Below, in pieces: positions 52,500 to 62,823 of a DNA stretch of 64,000 bases. The notes beneath the pieces were generated by a model. The model made no database searches. It worked only from the letters and a program-made list of their open reading frames with translations, and was not told where the DNA came from. Made by a program: the position numbers and the translations under genes. Within the stretch, counting starts at the first letter, position 1. Each line of letters begins with the position of its first letter. The stretch covers positions 5,508,902 to 5,572,901 of the forward strand of contig NC_087076.1 in assembly GCF_026151205.1 (NCBI RefSeq), read 5' to 3'. Source of the DNA: Bolinopsis microptera (taxonomy: Eukaryota; Ctenophora; Tentaculata; Lobata; Bolinopsidae).

Positions 52500-53380
52500 C
52501 ACGTTTCCAAATCCAAGCCAATTTGTGATTTGCTAACTTATTATCTTAAATATAAGGGGTCATTTATAATAACTAAGTATTTCTTAAGTAAATATTCGCT
52601 AGTAATTACTTAGATTTTTCTGAGTCTCAAAATCGGTATTCACAAAGTTTGAGCATTTACTGCCCAGTAAAAACTAATACTCAAGCTGAATTCATCGTGA
52701 GTATGACTTACATTCAAGTAAATACTCACTAAAATGCTCTCAAACTAGCACTCAAATACTCAAATCAGTATTTTAAGAAGCACGACAGGTTAATTCAGAT
52801 ATTTTGTTTGCCATCTTATGTTAATGGAAAAACACCCAAATTCGGATGTACATCGATGTATCGAAGGAATGTGAAATAAACATTTTCGAGGGAAATTTGT
52901 GTCGAGTACATTCGACATTCGCACATCACGTACCGCATATGTCTGTGATGTAATTTGTGATATCGCAATCTTGAAATGGCGGCAAAATGACAACACCCTT
53001 GATATGACTCCGAAGATAATTCAGAATCATTCTTGATATCTATAATGAATGTTTCGTGTGCGATATTGTGTCCCCTACAGGTAATTTCACGTCCCTTTTA
53101 CAGTGGTTTACCGTGATTTACTGTAGTTTTCTTTTATCCACGGTAGTTTCCAGAAACCCACCGTAGTTTTACTGTGGTTTGCCGTCAATTCCTCAAACTT
53201 TATTAAATACATATCGATGTTTAATAATTACCTAGCAGATTATTCTAACCCAATACTGACAGTGATAGAAAGGTAAGCTGAACTTTTGTATGATCATGTT
53301 CGTGGCATGTTTTCGACATGATTGTGTCTTTTGTTATTGATTAATTTTGTTATTGATTAACTGACGAAGTTTGAACTCAG
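52500..53380. other. Spacer with repeated TACTCA/GTAAAT and TTTACTGT words
   Basis: 52560-52770 has many inverted short words (AAGTAAATA / TACTTA), perhaps an old MITE. 53085-53180 has repeated GTAGTTTTACTGTGGTTT-type words. No exon seen. Confidence 0.4.
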
Positions 53381-53626
53381 CTTGTGTTAAGTCTGAGCTC
53401 TATGGCACTTCCTATTTTACCACCGGCCACACATTCGACTAGAACATTCAAGACCCGACGTCAGCCCCAAACGGACTTTTACTACAAAACCCAGTTCCGC
53501 TTTGAAGAACCGTCCGTTGACTGGATGGCCAGGCATTTTTTGGGACCTGATTCTGGTGAAACGCGAGGAGTTGTTGAGTTCATGGAATCACTTTTAATGA
53601 AGATCAGTTCTAAATTAGATAACTGA
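53381..53626 (+). CDS. PIF/Harbinger-like N-terminal domain ORF
   Basis: Acceptor AACTCAG then ATG at 53402. The protein contains DFYYKTQFRFEEPSVDWMAR then HFLGPDSGETRG. The FRF...VDWMARHFLG...ETRG block is like the N-terminal part of a HARBI1-like family, where it precedes the DDE core. Here it ends after VEFMESLLMKISSKLDN, so it is either a truncated relic or a short accessory protein. The unbroken frame is notable. Confidence 0.45.
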   Translation, partial: LVLSLSSMALPILPPATHSTRTFKTRRQPQTDFYYKTQFRFEEPSVDWMARHFLGPDSGETRGVVEFMESLLMKISSKLDN

Positions 53627-54364
53627 GATGTTCTAAGTTGATCATTACCTATCAAATTTAGATTTGTGTACATTTCCCAAATTTTTATTTATTTAATGAG
53701 GCTAAAAACATGCGTTGGTTTAAAAATCTTGCTATTTGATAAATCACGGTTTTTTAAACAAACATGCGTTTGTTTATTTTTTTCTATCAATTTTGTATGG
53801 ACTTGGATAGGATGTTTTCTTCACATCCTGAATTTGATTGTCAAGAATTCAATATTTACACAAAGCGGAGTGCAAAGGTTGATTAAGAAGATCAAAATTA
53901 TCAATATGTTGATAATTGACATAATTGTGAAATAGTAAATAGATATTTACTGACCTTGACTGACAACCAGACAATATAAAATAGTTATTATATCATTTTA
54001 TCAATGTATACATTGAATTTAATTACATTGGTTCTTAGATTAATTATACCTGTTTTATTGGATTGCGTGAAATAATTTAAATTTGTCATGGTCTTTCTAA
54101 TTTATAATTTTTAATTTATAATTGTAGGCGATGAATATCTAGAGGAAATGAGGAAAAGCACCTGTAAATAGTAAAACTGCAAAAGCAAATTTAGCATTAA
54201 TGCTCAAAAGAAATTGTGATATTACATCCATGATGTAGGATCTTTTATTTTGCCTGTAGTCTGTTATCTTTTACTTTTTTCTTTTCACTTTTATCATTCA
54301 TTTTTTCTGTTCATTTGCGTTCTTTTCGCTTTTGTCTTGGTTTTGAGGAATAATATCGCTAAAG
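53627..54364. other. AT-rich spacer
   Basis: Nothing coding recognised; TGTTGATAATTGACATAATT-like words near 53910. Confidence 0.4.
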
Positions 54365-55000
54365 ATGGAGGGACATCACGGCATGTCATTTCTCCACAAA
54401 GAACAATCAATGGTTACTCTACATTACATTGCTGGGGGAGAGGGTCACCAGACTCTGTATCTTAATTCCATGATTGCCCGGCCAACTATTTTGAAGTTTA
54501 TCCCGAAAGTAACGGACACAACCTCCCTAGTAACGGACACAACCTCCCTAGTAACGGACACAACCTCCCTAGTAACGGACACAAGTCGCTTGCACAACAT
54601 CTTCAAATGCTATGGCTACGAGGCTACAGAAGTGTACTTTAACTTAAAGGCGTTGCATTTCATGTGTGATGCCTTCATGGACAAGGACCTTGATCCTCAT
54701 GATCGGCTGTATAAAATATGGTGGTGCAAGACATTCTTCACCAGATGGGATTCTAATAAGAATGGTCCTACTGAGTGAATCACCACAAGTGCGTTCAGGG
54801 ACATGTGGATGTAATGACCTCTTCTTTTAACTAGAAATATGGTAAGACACAAATTTCTTAATGCAGAAATAACGACATCTGACCAAAATGAGCAGCTATT
54901 TGCATTCATCAGAGAATCTTTCTCAAATGGCAGGAACCTGACCGACCAGAGGTGGCTCCTGTTAATTCATTATATTGCAAGAATCAAACTCTCTGGCTAG
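54365..55000 (+). pseudogene. Unknown gene with VTDTTSL repeats, three stops
   Basis: ATG at 54365: VTLHYIAGGEGHQTLYLNSM, then a 21-bp repeat coding VTDTTSL three times plus a partial unit (54510-54585), then YGYEATEVYFNLKALHFMCD. A TGA at 54776 and TAA-TGA at about 54812 interrupt the same frame, which then continues as RNMVRHKFLNAEITTSDQNE, QLFAFIRESFSNGRNLTDQR. The continuation after the stops in one frame marks a recent pseudogene or readthrough. No family recognised. Confidence 0.45.
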
Positions 55001-55263
55001 TTTAACACGGCGGTGTGTTCATAAGCTCATGTTTGACGATATTTTTTAACAGTAATAGTTTATTTAAAATGTTGTTAACACGACATCACGACATCAAGAA
55101 GGTAGAGACTCTGGAAAGCTCCTAGAAATGACACTAGGACTTTCAGAACCACTCAAGTAAATTCACATAATCATTATTATAATGAGTAGTTTTCTTATGT
55201 ATTATTATACATTATATAATGTATTATTTATTTCTTATTTAAATATTTCTTTCATCACACCAG

Positions 55264-55406
55264 CAACGAGTAGGTCTACAGTTGGTGCCATTATAACTTT
55301 TGGAATTTCTAAGAATCCATCGAAAACAGAGGTGATTTACCGAACTTACATCAAGATTTCATTCAGTAAAAGGAACATAAGCGGGCTTCATTCCGTTACC
55401 AGTTAA
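55264..55406 (+). CDS. Orphan exon TSRSTVGAIITFGISKNPSK
   Basis: Acceptor TCATCACACCAG, phase 1, 47 codons to stop: TFGISKNPSKTEVIYRTYIK, ISFSKRNISGLHSVTS. It lies inside the first of two tandem copies of the following HTH fragment and is absent from the second. Confidence 0.35.
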
Positions 55407-55432
55407 CCTAAACGATTAACGATCATCTCATC

Positions 55433-55985
55433 ATGCCTCGTAAACTAACTTTCCAGCAACGGATATTCCTTGTTTCTGAATCCAAGGATACCCCCTTTGC
55501 AGCTCTTATCCAACTGTTCATAGCGAAATTCCCTGGAATCACTCTCCAGGTACTAGGAAAGCAGTCTACAACCTTAAGAAGAAATTTAAAGAACTAGGAC
55601 CTTTAGACCCGTCCAAGTTATTTCACATAATTATCATTATAATCAGTAGTTTTCCTATGTATTATTATACCAGTTAACCTAAGCGATTTACGATCATCTC
55701 ATCATGCCTAACTAACTCTCCAGCAACGGATATTCCTTGTTTCTGAATCCAAGGATACCCCCGTCGCAGCTCTAGCTCTTATCCAACTGTTCATAGCGAA
55801 ATTCCCTGGAATCACTCTCCAGATACTAGGAAAGAAGTCTACAACCTTAAGAAGAAATTTAAAGAACATGGAGTTGTCACCGACCGACAAAAGAAAGCGT
55901 TCATAAAAAGTACGACAGACAATGCACAACATATTGTGATGTATCATCTTAGACCAGTAGAGTCATTGCTCAAGGAACTTCACAA
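55433..55985 (+). pseudogene. Two tandem HTH-type transposase N-terminal fragments
   Basis: Copy 1 (55433-55600) starts MPRKLTFQQRIFLVSESKDT then FAALIQLFIAKFPGI; copy 2 starts at about 55706. After a shift copy 2 reads VYNLKKKFKEHGVVTDRQKK. The LTFQQRIFLV ... KFPG ... LKKKFKEHG.V order matches the DUF4817-like helix-turn-helix domain before Tc1/mariner-like cores. No catalytic domain follows. Confidence 0.45.
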
Positions 55986-56641
55986 GTCTTTGTAGGATTA
56001 CACAGAAACGGGACTACACTACTAAGAAAAGTGTGAACAGAAAAGAGTGAAATTGTAAGAGAGAATTACCGTCAGTGGTACAGGACCTACCTAATGTAGC
56101 ATATTCTACAAGGAATACTATAAAGAATATGATAAGGAATATCAAGGTTTCCCCTGCTGCCAACCTGGCAATTCAGTTTTTATATTAACTTAATTATGAC
56201 ATATCATCAACATTGCTATGTATTATAAAATGTATTGTAAAATTTTAAATCATTGACTTTATTGGCACAATAGGATATTTTTGTGCCATCCCTTTCATAA
56301 TAGAGAAAAAACACTCATCTTTATATTAACAGTTTTTATATTAACAGTTTAACCACTATGGACTGTATTTACGAGCAGAAGACATTTCAGTTGGCTGAAC
56401 TAGTGAACTAAGAACACCACTTGATCTGCTTTTCAGTTCCAATAGGGAATAACCCCTAATCCAGTAGAGATTCACTCCTGATGCCTTTTTGGGTAAGATG
56501 TGATGAGAGTTTTATTCCGTTGCATTGTCTTACCCGGGAGATGTTTAGTATTGTACGCTGTGGCATTTCACGTACGTCATGTAATTTGTTGTTGATTGCA
56601 GCTTTATTTGTAACTCTTCTTTAATACTTTTACGGTTCAGA
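55986..56641. other. Partial duplicate of 56818-57040
   Basis: 56099-56340 repeats the end of the MSYRCYRC gene and its 3' flank, without the start. A non-productive copy. Confidence 0.55.
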
Positions 56642-56908
56642 ATGAGCTACAGATGCTACAGATGTAAAGAAACGAAAGATGAAGAGGGGCAGCAGCTGGA
56701 TGAGGAGCTCTGCAGAAAATGTCAGCTTGAGGAGAGAGCTCAGAGAAGAGCAAAGAAGGTAAAAGAACAGATAAAGAAGATACAACAGAAGAACAAGGGG
56801 AGGTTGAGATCTCAAGGAGCATATTCTACAAGGAATACTATGAAGAATACGATAAGGAATATCAAGGTTTCCCCTGCTGCCAACCTGGCAATTCAGTTTT
56901 TGTATTGA
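56642..56908 (+). CDS. CxxC/coiled-coil mini-protein MSYRCYRCKETKDEEG
   Basis: Acceptor GGTTCAG is one base before the ATG. 88 aa: MSYRCYRCKETKDEEG, a second Cys pair LCRKC (residues 24-28), a Lys/Arg/Glu-rich helix (EERAQRRAKKVKEQIKKIQQ, 31-50) and a hydrophobic end AANLAIQFLY. The two Cys-x2-Cys pairs suggest a treble-clef or ribbon-like zinc site. A relative lies at 44977, and a copy of the C-terminus at 56099. Confidence 0.5.
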   Translation: MSYRCYRCKETKDEEGQQLDEELCRKCQLEERAQRRAKKVKEQIKKIQQKNKGRLRSQGAYSTRNTMKNTIRNIKVSPAANLAIQFLY

Positions 56909-57067
56909 CTTAATTATGACATATATCATCAACATTACTATGTATTATAAAATGTATTGCAAAATTTTAAATCATTGACTTTATTGGCACAATAGGATAT
57001 TTTTGTGCCATCCCTTTTATAATAACTGAACTAGTGAACTAAGAATACCACACGATCGGCTTTTCAG

Positions 57068-57265
57068 TTCCAAAACGAGAAGTACTCAGAAAAGATGATA
57101 GATAAACTTCTCATCAACAACGGCTACACTGATAGAATTTTAGAAACCATAAAGAACAAGAGAAAACGTAGAAAAAGAAACAATCAGAACGTACAGAACT
57201 ATCAAATCATGAGACTCAAAAACACTACACGAATCCACCAGATAAAATGTATTGTAAAATTTTAA
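57068..57265 (+). CDS. Exon EKMIDKLLINNGYTDRILET, Penelope-like RT end
   Basis: Acceptor GGCTTTTCAG, phase 0, 65 codons: KMIDKLLINNGYTDRILETI, KNKRKRRKRNNQ, then QNYQIMRLKN and stop. The LL.NNGYTDRILE..I...RKRRKR pattern resembles the segment after the palm in Penelope-like reverse transcriptases (L..NGYP...I). The rest of an RT is not visible. Confidence 0.35.
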   Translation, partial: FQNEKYSEKMIDKLLINNGYTDRILETIKNKRKRRKRNNQNVQNYQIMRLKNTTRIHQIKCIVKF

Positions 57266-57447
57266 ATCATTGACTTTATTGGCACAATAAGATATTTTTG
57301 TGCCATCCCTTTTATAATAGAGAAAAAACACTCATCTTTAAATTAACAGTTTTTATATTAACAGTTTAACCACTATGGACTGGATTTACAAGCAGAAGAA
57401 ATTTCAGTTGGCTCACTGAACTAGTGAACTTAGAATACTACTCGATC

Positions 57448-58168
57448 GGGGGTGATGCAACGTCAATTAATGTCAATTAATGTCAATGTCAGTTTTGCAA
57501 AATTTTGGAATACTGACATTAATTGACACGATATTTTTCGACCAGAGATCATGTAGTTCTACCATATTTTTAGCACTTTAGAACGTTTATATCATCAATT
57601 TATTCACTACTATCACATATGGAAATGTGAAATGTGAAAAAAATTCAGATCATTAAACAATAAAACTAAAATAATACGGTTTTCCGAAATTTAATTTTCT
57701 TAAATGGGCGTGGCCATTTAAGGGCGTGGTTCTCAACATCATCAGAACTTAAAACCCACATTAAACGAAATGCCTTCATGACATTTATATATGAATAACG
57801 AATCTTAAACAGCTAACATTAATCCTTCATACTAAAAAAGCCGATTCTAGATATTTTACCTGTATAAGAAACCAATAAAATATGGGCTTGGCCGGTGGGG
57901 ACCGAAGATGGAAGAGTTGGAAACTGAAATTTTTTTTGTGATCTTTGAACCTAAGGATCAACAGATAAGAACATACTCATAACTATTCAAGGACATTTTG
58001 TTTTTTTGAACTGGTCTAACTTACATAGACGTGAATATCTTGAATATTTATCGAATAATGATAATCTCAAATTTCAAGACAAATTAATGTCAATTAATGT
58101 CAATTAATGTCAATGTCAGTTTGGGGTTTTTATGGAATACTGACATTAATTGACGTTGCATCACCCCC
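57448..58168. mobile_element. 721-bp hAT-type MITE with 8-bp TSD
   Basis: Ends GGGGGTGATGCAACGTCA and complement; flanks ACTCGATC at 57440-57447 and 58169-58176, an exact 8-bp duplication as in hAT elements. Subterminal TTAATGTCAA repeats occur at both ends (3 copies left, 4 right). Sister flanks without the element are seen at about 57050 and 56425. No ORF. Confidence 0.9.
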
Positions 58169-58186
58169 ACTCGATCTGCTTTTCAG

Positions 58187-58336
58187 TTCGAATGGGGAAT
58201 ACAGGACTTCCAACATAACATAAAGACGTTGCTTATATCGCATCGGCTTGTATTCAACAAGATTAGCATAGAACTGAAAAGGAGTAAACTCGCTTTTTTA
58301 GAGATCAACTATACAGTTATATCAAGATATAATTAA
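58187..58336 (+). CDS. Exon FEWGIQDFQHNIKTLLISHR
   Basis: Acceptor TGCTTTTCAG, phase 0, 49 codons: NIKTLLISHRLVFNKISIEL, KRSKLAFLEINYTV and stop. The acceptor region is homologous to the one before 57068, but the coding part is different, so one acceptor has been attached to two different exons. The hAT MITE ends 18 bp upstream. Confidence 0.4.
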   Translation, partial: FEWGIQDFQHNIKTLLISHRLVFNKISIELKRSKLAFLEINYTVISRYN

Positions 58337-58371
58337 TTTTAATGTTCATTATTAATTTATCAAGTCTTCAG

Positions 58372-58706
58372 CCTCTAACACTGTGGGTGTCAAGAAGAAA
58401 ACCCAAAGACATCATCATTCATCAGATCAGCATGTTTGTAATATGTCTGACGAGAGACACAAACTTTTACAAGAACTGAACGACAATTCAGTTAGAGATA
58501 GGACAGTATTGAGAAAACGTATCAATAAACTCAAGAACGATATCAATAAACGTCTTAAAGTGCTAGAGACAGCTCTAGCCAACCAACTAGCTGACACCAT
58601 CAACGCTGCAGATGACACGAAGAGGATTTTCGAGGCTACCAGAGCTCTTGCTGCCAGCAAAGAGTCAGAGCCAATATCTGTCTTCAACTCTGAAAATCAG
58701 CCATAG
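58372..58706 (+). CDS. Coiled-coil orphan exon / small protein MSDERHKLLQEL
   Basis: Acceptor AGTCTTCAG, open from the first codon in phase 1 (SNTVGVKKKTQRHHH...), with an ATG at 58443. Heptad-like helix MSDERHKLLQELNDNSVRDR, TVLRKRINKLKNDINKRLKV, LETALANQLADTINAADDTK. Likely a dimerising small protein of 87-111 aa. Family unknown. Confidence 0.5.
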
Positions 58707-60017
58707 TTGGTCAGTTCGTACCAAATTCGTACAGTTCGGGACCTTTTTTCAGTTCGGGATTAGTTCGGGAAAAATTCGCCACATAAATGTTCGAAAAGAT
58801 TATTCCAAAAATGTTATAATTTGAAATATAAGGGGTTTAAGTTTTGGGTTTTGACCAATGATACAAATTGTATAACTGAAGTATTAGTAAGCATTAAAAT
58901 AACTTCTCAAATAAACTATTATTTGTAATTTTCAATAACTAGTCATTGACTACTGATAGTGTAATGTAGTAAGGCAGTTACAGTGGGGACTTAGCGTACT
59001 GAAGAATTTATTTAGGATTTATAGAATAGTTTTGGGAGTTAATATTAGTAGTGAAGATTAGCAGTAAACTTAGGATTTATCGGCAGTTTTGCGGAGTGAT
59101 GATTGTTTCTTTCAAAAATTCTAATTTGTAACTCCTGTTACTCTTACATACAGAGCATTTTCTCTATATATTGTAGATACTGAATATCTGAGACAATATC
59201 TACTAAGGGATCCAGCTATTAGATCCAGTAATATTATCAGATGTATAATGTGTGATAATAGGGATCATTTTATTTAATTGTCCCAGATTTCTTTCTTTGT
59301 TCCAAAATCATTACAACAGGAAGAATCTTAAGATATTTGAAAAATCATTACAGCAGAAGTTTAAAGTTAATGTTTACAGTTTAAGACCTAGGATATTTGA
59401 ATTATTGAGATATTATATTGGGGAACATTGAGACAGACAGCATAAAGCTGGGAGGCTCTTAACTTCACTACCAGGTTGTATTTTGACTAAATAACAATTT
59501 AGTTTTACCTATTTTTACCACTTTTAATCTCAATCAGTTTCGAATATTCAACCTCCATATTATGGATTATAGGCACCTGGATGGACACTTGCAATACATT
59601 CCAAATATTATTAACAGTGCAGTTTGCTCTGACTAGTTGGTTTTTAATATTTTATGAAAAAACGCCTATATTCTCTCGGGACTGCGACCACCCTTTCTCT
59701 CTTTTTACCTTTTTGTGTGCTAGAGAGTTCTTTTTTGTGAGACTTTACGAAATCAATTATCCATTGCTGATGGTACCATTTAAACTTATTTAAATAACAA
59801 CACAATGGCCCTCTCTGTCATATATTTAAAGCTATCTTACCGGAAGAAGTATACAAGAAGGGTGATCTTGTGATTTAATGTACCATGCTTCCCAGACCCT
59901 GTATCTTACTCCAGTCACGTGACCTTAGTAAGTAAATTGTATACTGAGTTACTAAAGATTGCCCTGACGGATAATAACCACATATTTTTATTTTTATATT
60001 TTATTTTTCATTACTAG
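58707..60017. other. AT-rich spacer with repeated block
   Basis: The block 59750-59880 (CCATTTAAACTTATTTAAATAAC... and AAGAAGTATACAAGAAGG) recurs at 61670-61790 and 62330-62470. No gene recognised; a 71-codon frame at 59581 has no features beyond hydrophobic stretches. Confidence 0.4.
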
Positions 60018-60139
60018 TGAAAAAATATCCCACAATAACAGAAAAGGTCGAACAACCAGGAGAAGAGGTGGACACTGGACACAAAGAAACAAGAACAAAT
60101 AAGAATGACGGATTTGTTTTAAGTAAACGGCTTCCCTAA
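60018..60139 (+). CDS. Orphan exon KKYPTITEKVEQPGEEVDTG
   Basis: Acceptor TTCATTACTAG, phase 1, 40 codons to stop, hydrophilic and acidic then basic. The copy at 62508-62611 lost one base (GAATACGG for GAATGACGG) and ends NENTDLF. Confidence 0.45.
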
Positions 60140-60479
60140 GCAAAGCTTTTTTAATGTTAGTTCCCTGCATCTTTGTTAAACTTTACCGCACAATTGTTTG
60201 ATGTTTATTTCCATTTTTAACATATTTACAATTATAATCGTAATGATAATGGGATACTCAAGAGACTAAGATAATTATCACCTTATATTTTATTCGCGTT
60301 TCTGACATGTAATGGGAGTCTACATTTTGAACTCAAAAATTGCTATTTCTTACCGTATCTAATTTTTTTATTTTATGTTTAGTAAGAACTAAGATAGAAA
60401 ACGGTCTGAGCAACATGAACAGTGATACCGCAGTAGAGACGTAGAGGTTGGAGGAAGGATCAAGTATCTAAAAACAAAA

Positions 60480-60857
60480 ATGACCAGTGGTTCAAAACTG
60501 GTTCAACATTTTGCACTAACAGGAGGAAGCGAGATACAAATCTTATCTCATTTCCCAACAGATGAACAGGATATGTTTAAGGTATGCATTCAAAAATTTA
60601 AATAAATCATATAGAATTAAAGAATTTTAAAAACTTTAATAAAAATCTTGGTTTTGTATTTGTTTCAGTAAATAAGTAAATTTCAGGAGGGTAAACTCTA
60701 TTATTATTCAATTGATGTTAATTATTATCTGAAATATTTTAAATTCATATCAACTCTAGTTGTGGAACACAACAAGAAAATTGAGAATAATCTTGTGCGA
60801 GGGATTGACGAGTGTTTTAGATTAAATGATATCGCTTTCAGAATGGAGATGACATAG
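60480..60857 (+). CDS. Two-exon small gene, 90 aa
   Basis: Exon 1 60480-60581 (MTSGSKLVQHFALTGGSEIQ ... DEQDMFK, donor GTATGC, phase 0), exon 2 60687-60857 (acceptor AAATTTCAG; EGKLYYYSIDVNYYLKYFKF, ISTLVVEHNKKIENNLVRGI, DECFRLNDIAF). 105-bp intron. Joined frame is clean from ATG to TAG. The Tyr-rich strand and VVEHN...LVRGIDE helix look like a folded domain; no family recognised. An overlapping acceptor (GCTTTCAG, 60841) may start a further exon ending at a GTGAGT donor at 61010. Confidence 0.5.
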
Positions 60858-61247
60858 AAGGAGTGGCTATGAAAAAAGGTAGCTATCTTACCTTGAGAGT
60901 GTGGACTGTGGGAAGTCACTGTTGCAGACACTCCCCCTGCTTCAAAAAGAAAAAGAGCCCCCGTTCGACCGGCCCCAACTACTGCAAGCAGAGGCAAAAC
61001 ATTACCCGTGAGTGTCTTTTGTTCCTTATTTTCAATCAAGTATGATTCTAAAGACAGTAGATATACAATGTTCAGAATAATCTAATTGTAATAAGTAACT
61101 TAATAAGAAACTAAAGATTATTAATAAATAGAGAGAGAAAATGTGAAAGGAAACGATGTCAAAAATTAAATATCTTAGTTCTACGAAACAGCCAGTAGTT
61201 TCGTACACAAACAATTTAGAAAGTGTTTTAATGTTGATGTCTTTTAG

Positions 61248-61307
61248 AATCTGACATCAGCCGAACCATCAACTTCAACAAAGAAGTCAAACAGGAAGTT
61301 ACCCACG
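61248..61307 (+). CDS. 60-bp symmetric exon (phase 1-1)
   Basis: Acceptor GTCTTTTAG and donor G-GTGAGT bracket SDISRTINFNKEVKQEVTH. Same length and phase class as 11161-11220 although the sequences differ. A second reading (phase 0: LTSAEPSTSTKKSNRKLPT) is also open, so the true frame is unsettled. Confidence 0.4.
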
Positions 61308-61955
61308 GTGAGTAGCTTCATTTTTCTTATTCTTTTAACCAAGCATAATTTTGAAACTCACTACAACTACAATGTACCATATAGTTCAGAATATTTAATT
61401 CTTAGTAATCAAATATAAATAAAGAAATTCAAGAAATTAAATAAGAAAAATGAACAAATAATTGTTTGAGCTTAAGTATCCCAAAACAGTATTATCAACA
61501 TGATGTTTTCCTTTCTCTGTTGGCGATTTAATAGAAGCCAAATGGTACAAGACATGTAAAGTTTAGGAAGAAAACCAGGTTGGTATGTGGTGGAATTTGT
61601 ACGGGATGGAAAGAGAAAGACTACAAATCAAGAAATGTGTTGTGAGATTTTACAAAATCAATTATCCAGTACTGATAAAACCATTTAAACTTATTTAAAT
61701 AACCACATAATGCTACACTTGGCTCTATTATATATTTAAAGCTAACTTCCCGCAAGAAGTATACAAGAAGGGTGATCTTGTGATCACCCTGACAGTTAAT
61801 GTTATATTCATTGAGTATATTTATTCATTATATTTATATATTTGACTGATGAGATTTATTATACGATTATATTTGTAACTAATAATTATATCCTTTTATA
61901 GGTTTGTTTTGATGACAAAAACTTGTCTACACTTGTCTTCTTATCGAATTTAACA

Positions 61956-61972
61956 TGGTGTCAGAAGTGGGA
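61956..61972 (+). promoter_or_regulatory. Primer-binding site of an LTR retrotransposon
   Basis: TGGTGTCAGAAGTGGGA follows directly after ...TTTAACA, as a primer-binding site follows the CA end of a 5' LTR. The sequence resembles the complement of an animal tRNA-Leu 3' end. A candidate LTR spans about 61785-61955 (TGATCACCC...TTAACA), preceded by a perfect hairpin of AGGGTGATC. No pol region is seen, and the 3' LTR was not found in the window. Confidence 0.5.
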
Positions 61973-62014
61973 TAAATTCTCGCGGGAATGTAGTGCGACT
62001 CAGGTTCGCATTAC

Positions 62015-62293
62015 ATGCATGATGCAAAACAATGCTTGAAAAAGAAGAAGGCGAAAGAGCTCATCAAAACACAAGTCCTAAAAATGGAGACAAGTGGGTT
62101 AAGAGACGGGACCTTGTCTCATGAGGTTTTCAGATTGATCATCCAATGTCAGAAGAGAGGATGTGAGTATCTAAATTTGGTTTTAAATATACCATTTGCA
62201 CTCTATTTGTACGGATTTGGTGACTGGCTACAGCCTGATCTGTCGGCAACCAGCTTATTTGCCAGGCCGGTATATACCAACCAGCGCATGTAA
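62015..62293 (+). CDS. Possible gag-start or small ORF after the PBS
   Basis: Frame MHDAKQCLKKKKAKELIKTQ, VLKMETSGLRDGTLSHEVFR, LIIQCQKRGC, then less protein-like sequence. A donor-like GATGTGAGT at 62160 may end the true exon. Position 45 bp after the PBS fits a gag start, but no Gag motif is present. Confidence 0.3.
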   Translation: MHDAKQCLKKKKAKELIKTQVLKMETSGLRDGTLSHEVFRLIIQCQKRGCEYLNLVLNIPFALYLYGFGDWLQPDLSATSLFARPVYTNQRM

Positions 62294-62507
62294 ACCTAAC
62301 CATTAGCAAAGCTTTTACAAAATCAATTAGCCAGTATTGTAATACCATTTAAACTTATTTTAGGCGATATTTAAATAACGACATAGTGACTTGGTCCTAT
62401 TCTCTCTATTAAATATCTAATGCTAACTTCCCTGCCCCCTACAAGAAGGCTGCTCCTATGAGCACCCTGACCGTTAATAACCACATATTTTTATTTTTCA
62501 TTACTAG

Positions 62508-62611
62508 TGAAAACATATCCCACAATAACAGAAAATGGTGAAGAACCAGGAGAAGAGGTGGACACTGGACACAAAGAAACAAGAACAAATGAGAATACGG
62601 ATTTGTTTTAA
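62508..62611 (+). pseudogene. KTYPTITE orphan exon, frameshifted copy
   Basis: Second copy of 60018-60139, with the same acceptor and a one-base deletion near the end. About 200 bp of flank on each side are also duplicated. Confidence 0.5.
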
Positions 62612-62823
62612 GTAAACGGCTTTCCTAGCCATTAGCAAAGCTTTTTTTAACGTTAGTTGCCCTGCATCTTTGTTAAACTTTACCGTACAATTGTTTGATG
62701 TTTATTTCCATTTTTAACATATTTACGTTATTAACGCAATCTTTCTCATTAACACGCAATCTTTTTATCTGCTGTAACTCGTATCGTAATCGTGTAAGCG
62801 CATCACGTCACCGCAGCAAGACC

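Noticed and set aside
60725-61039. 104-aa minus-strand frame
   Set aside because: Overlaps the well-supported two-exon plus-strand gene at 60480-60857.
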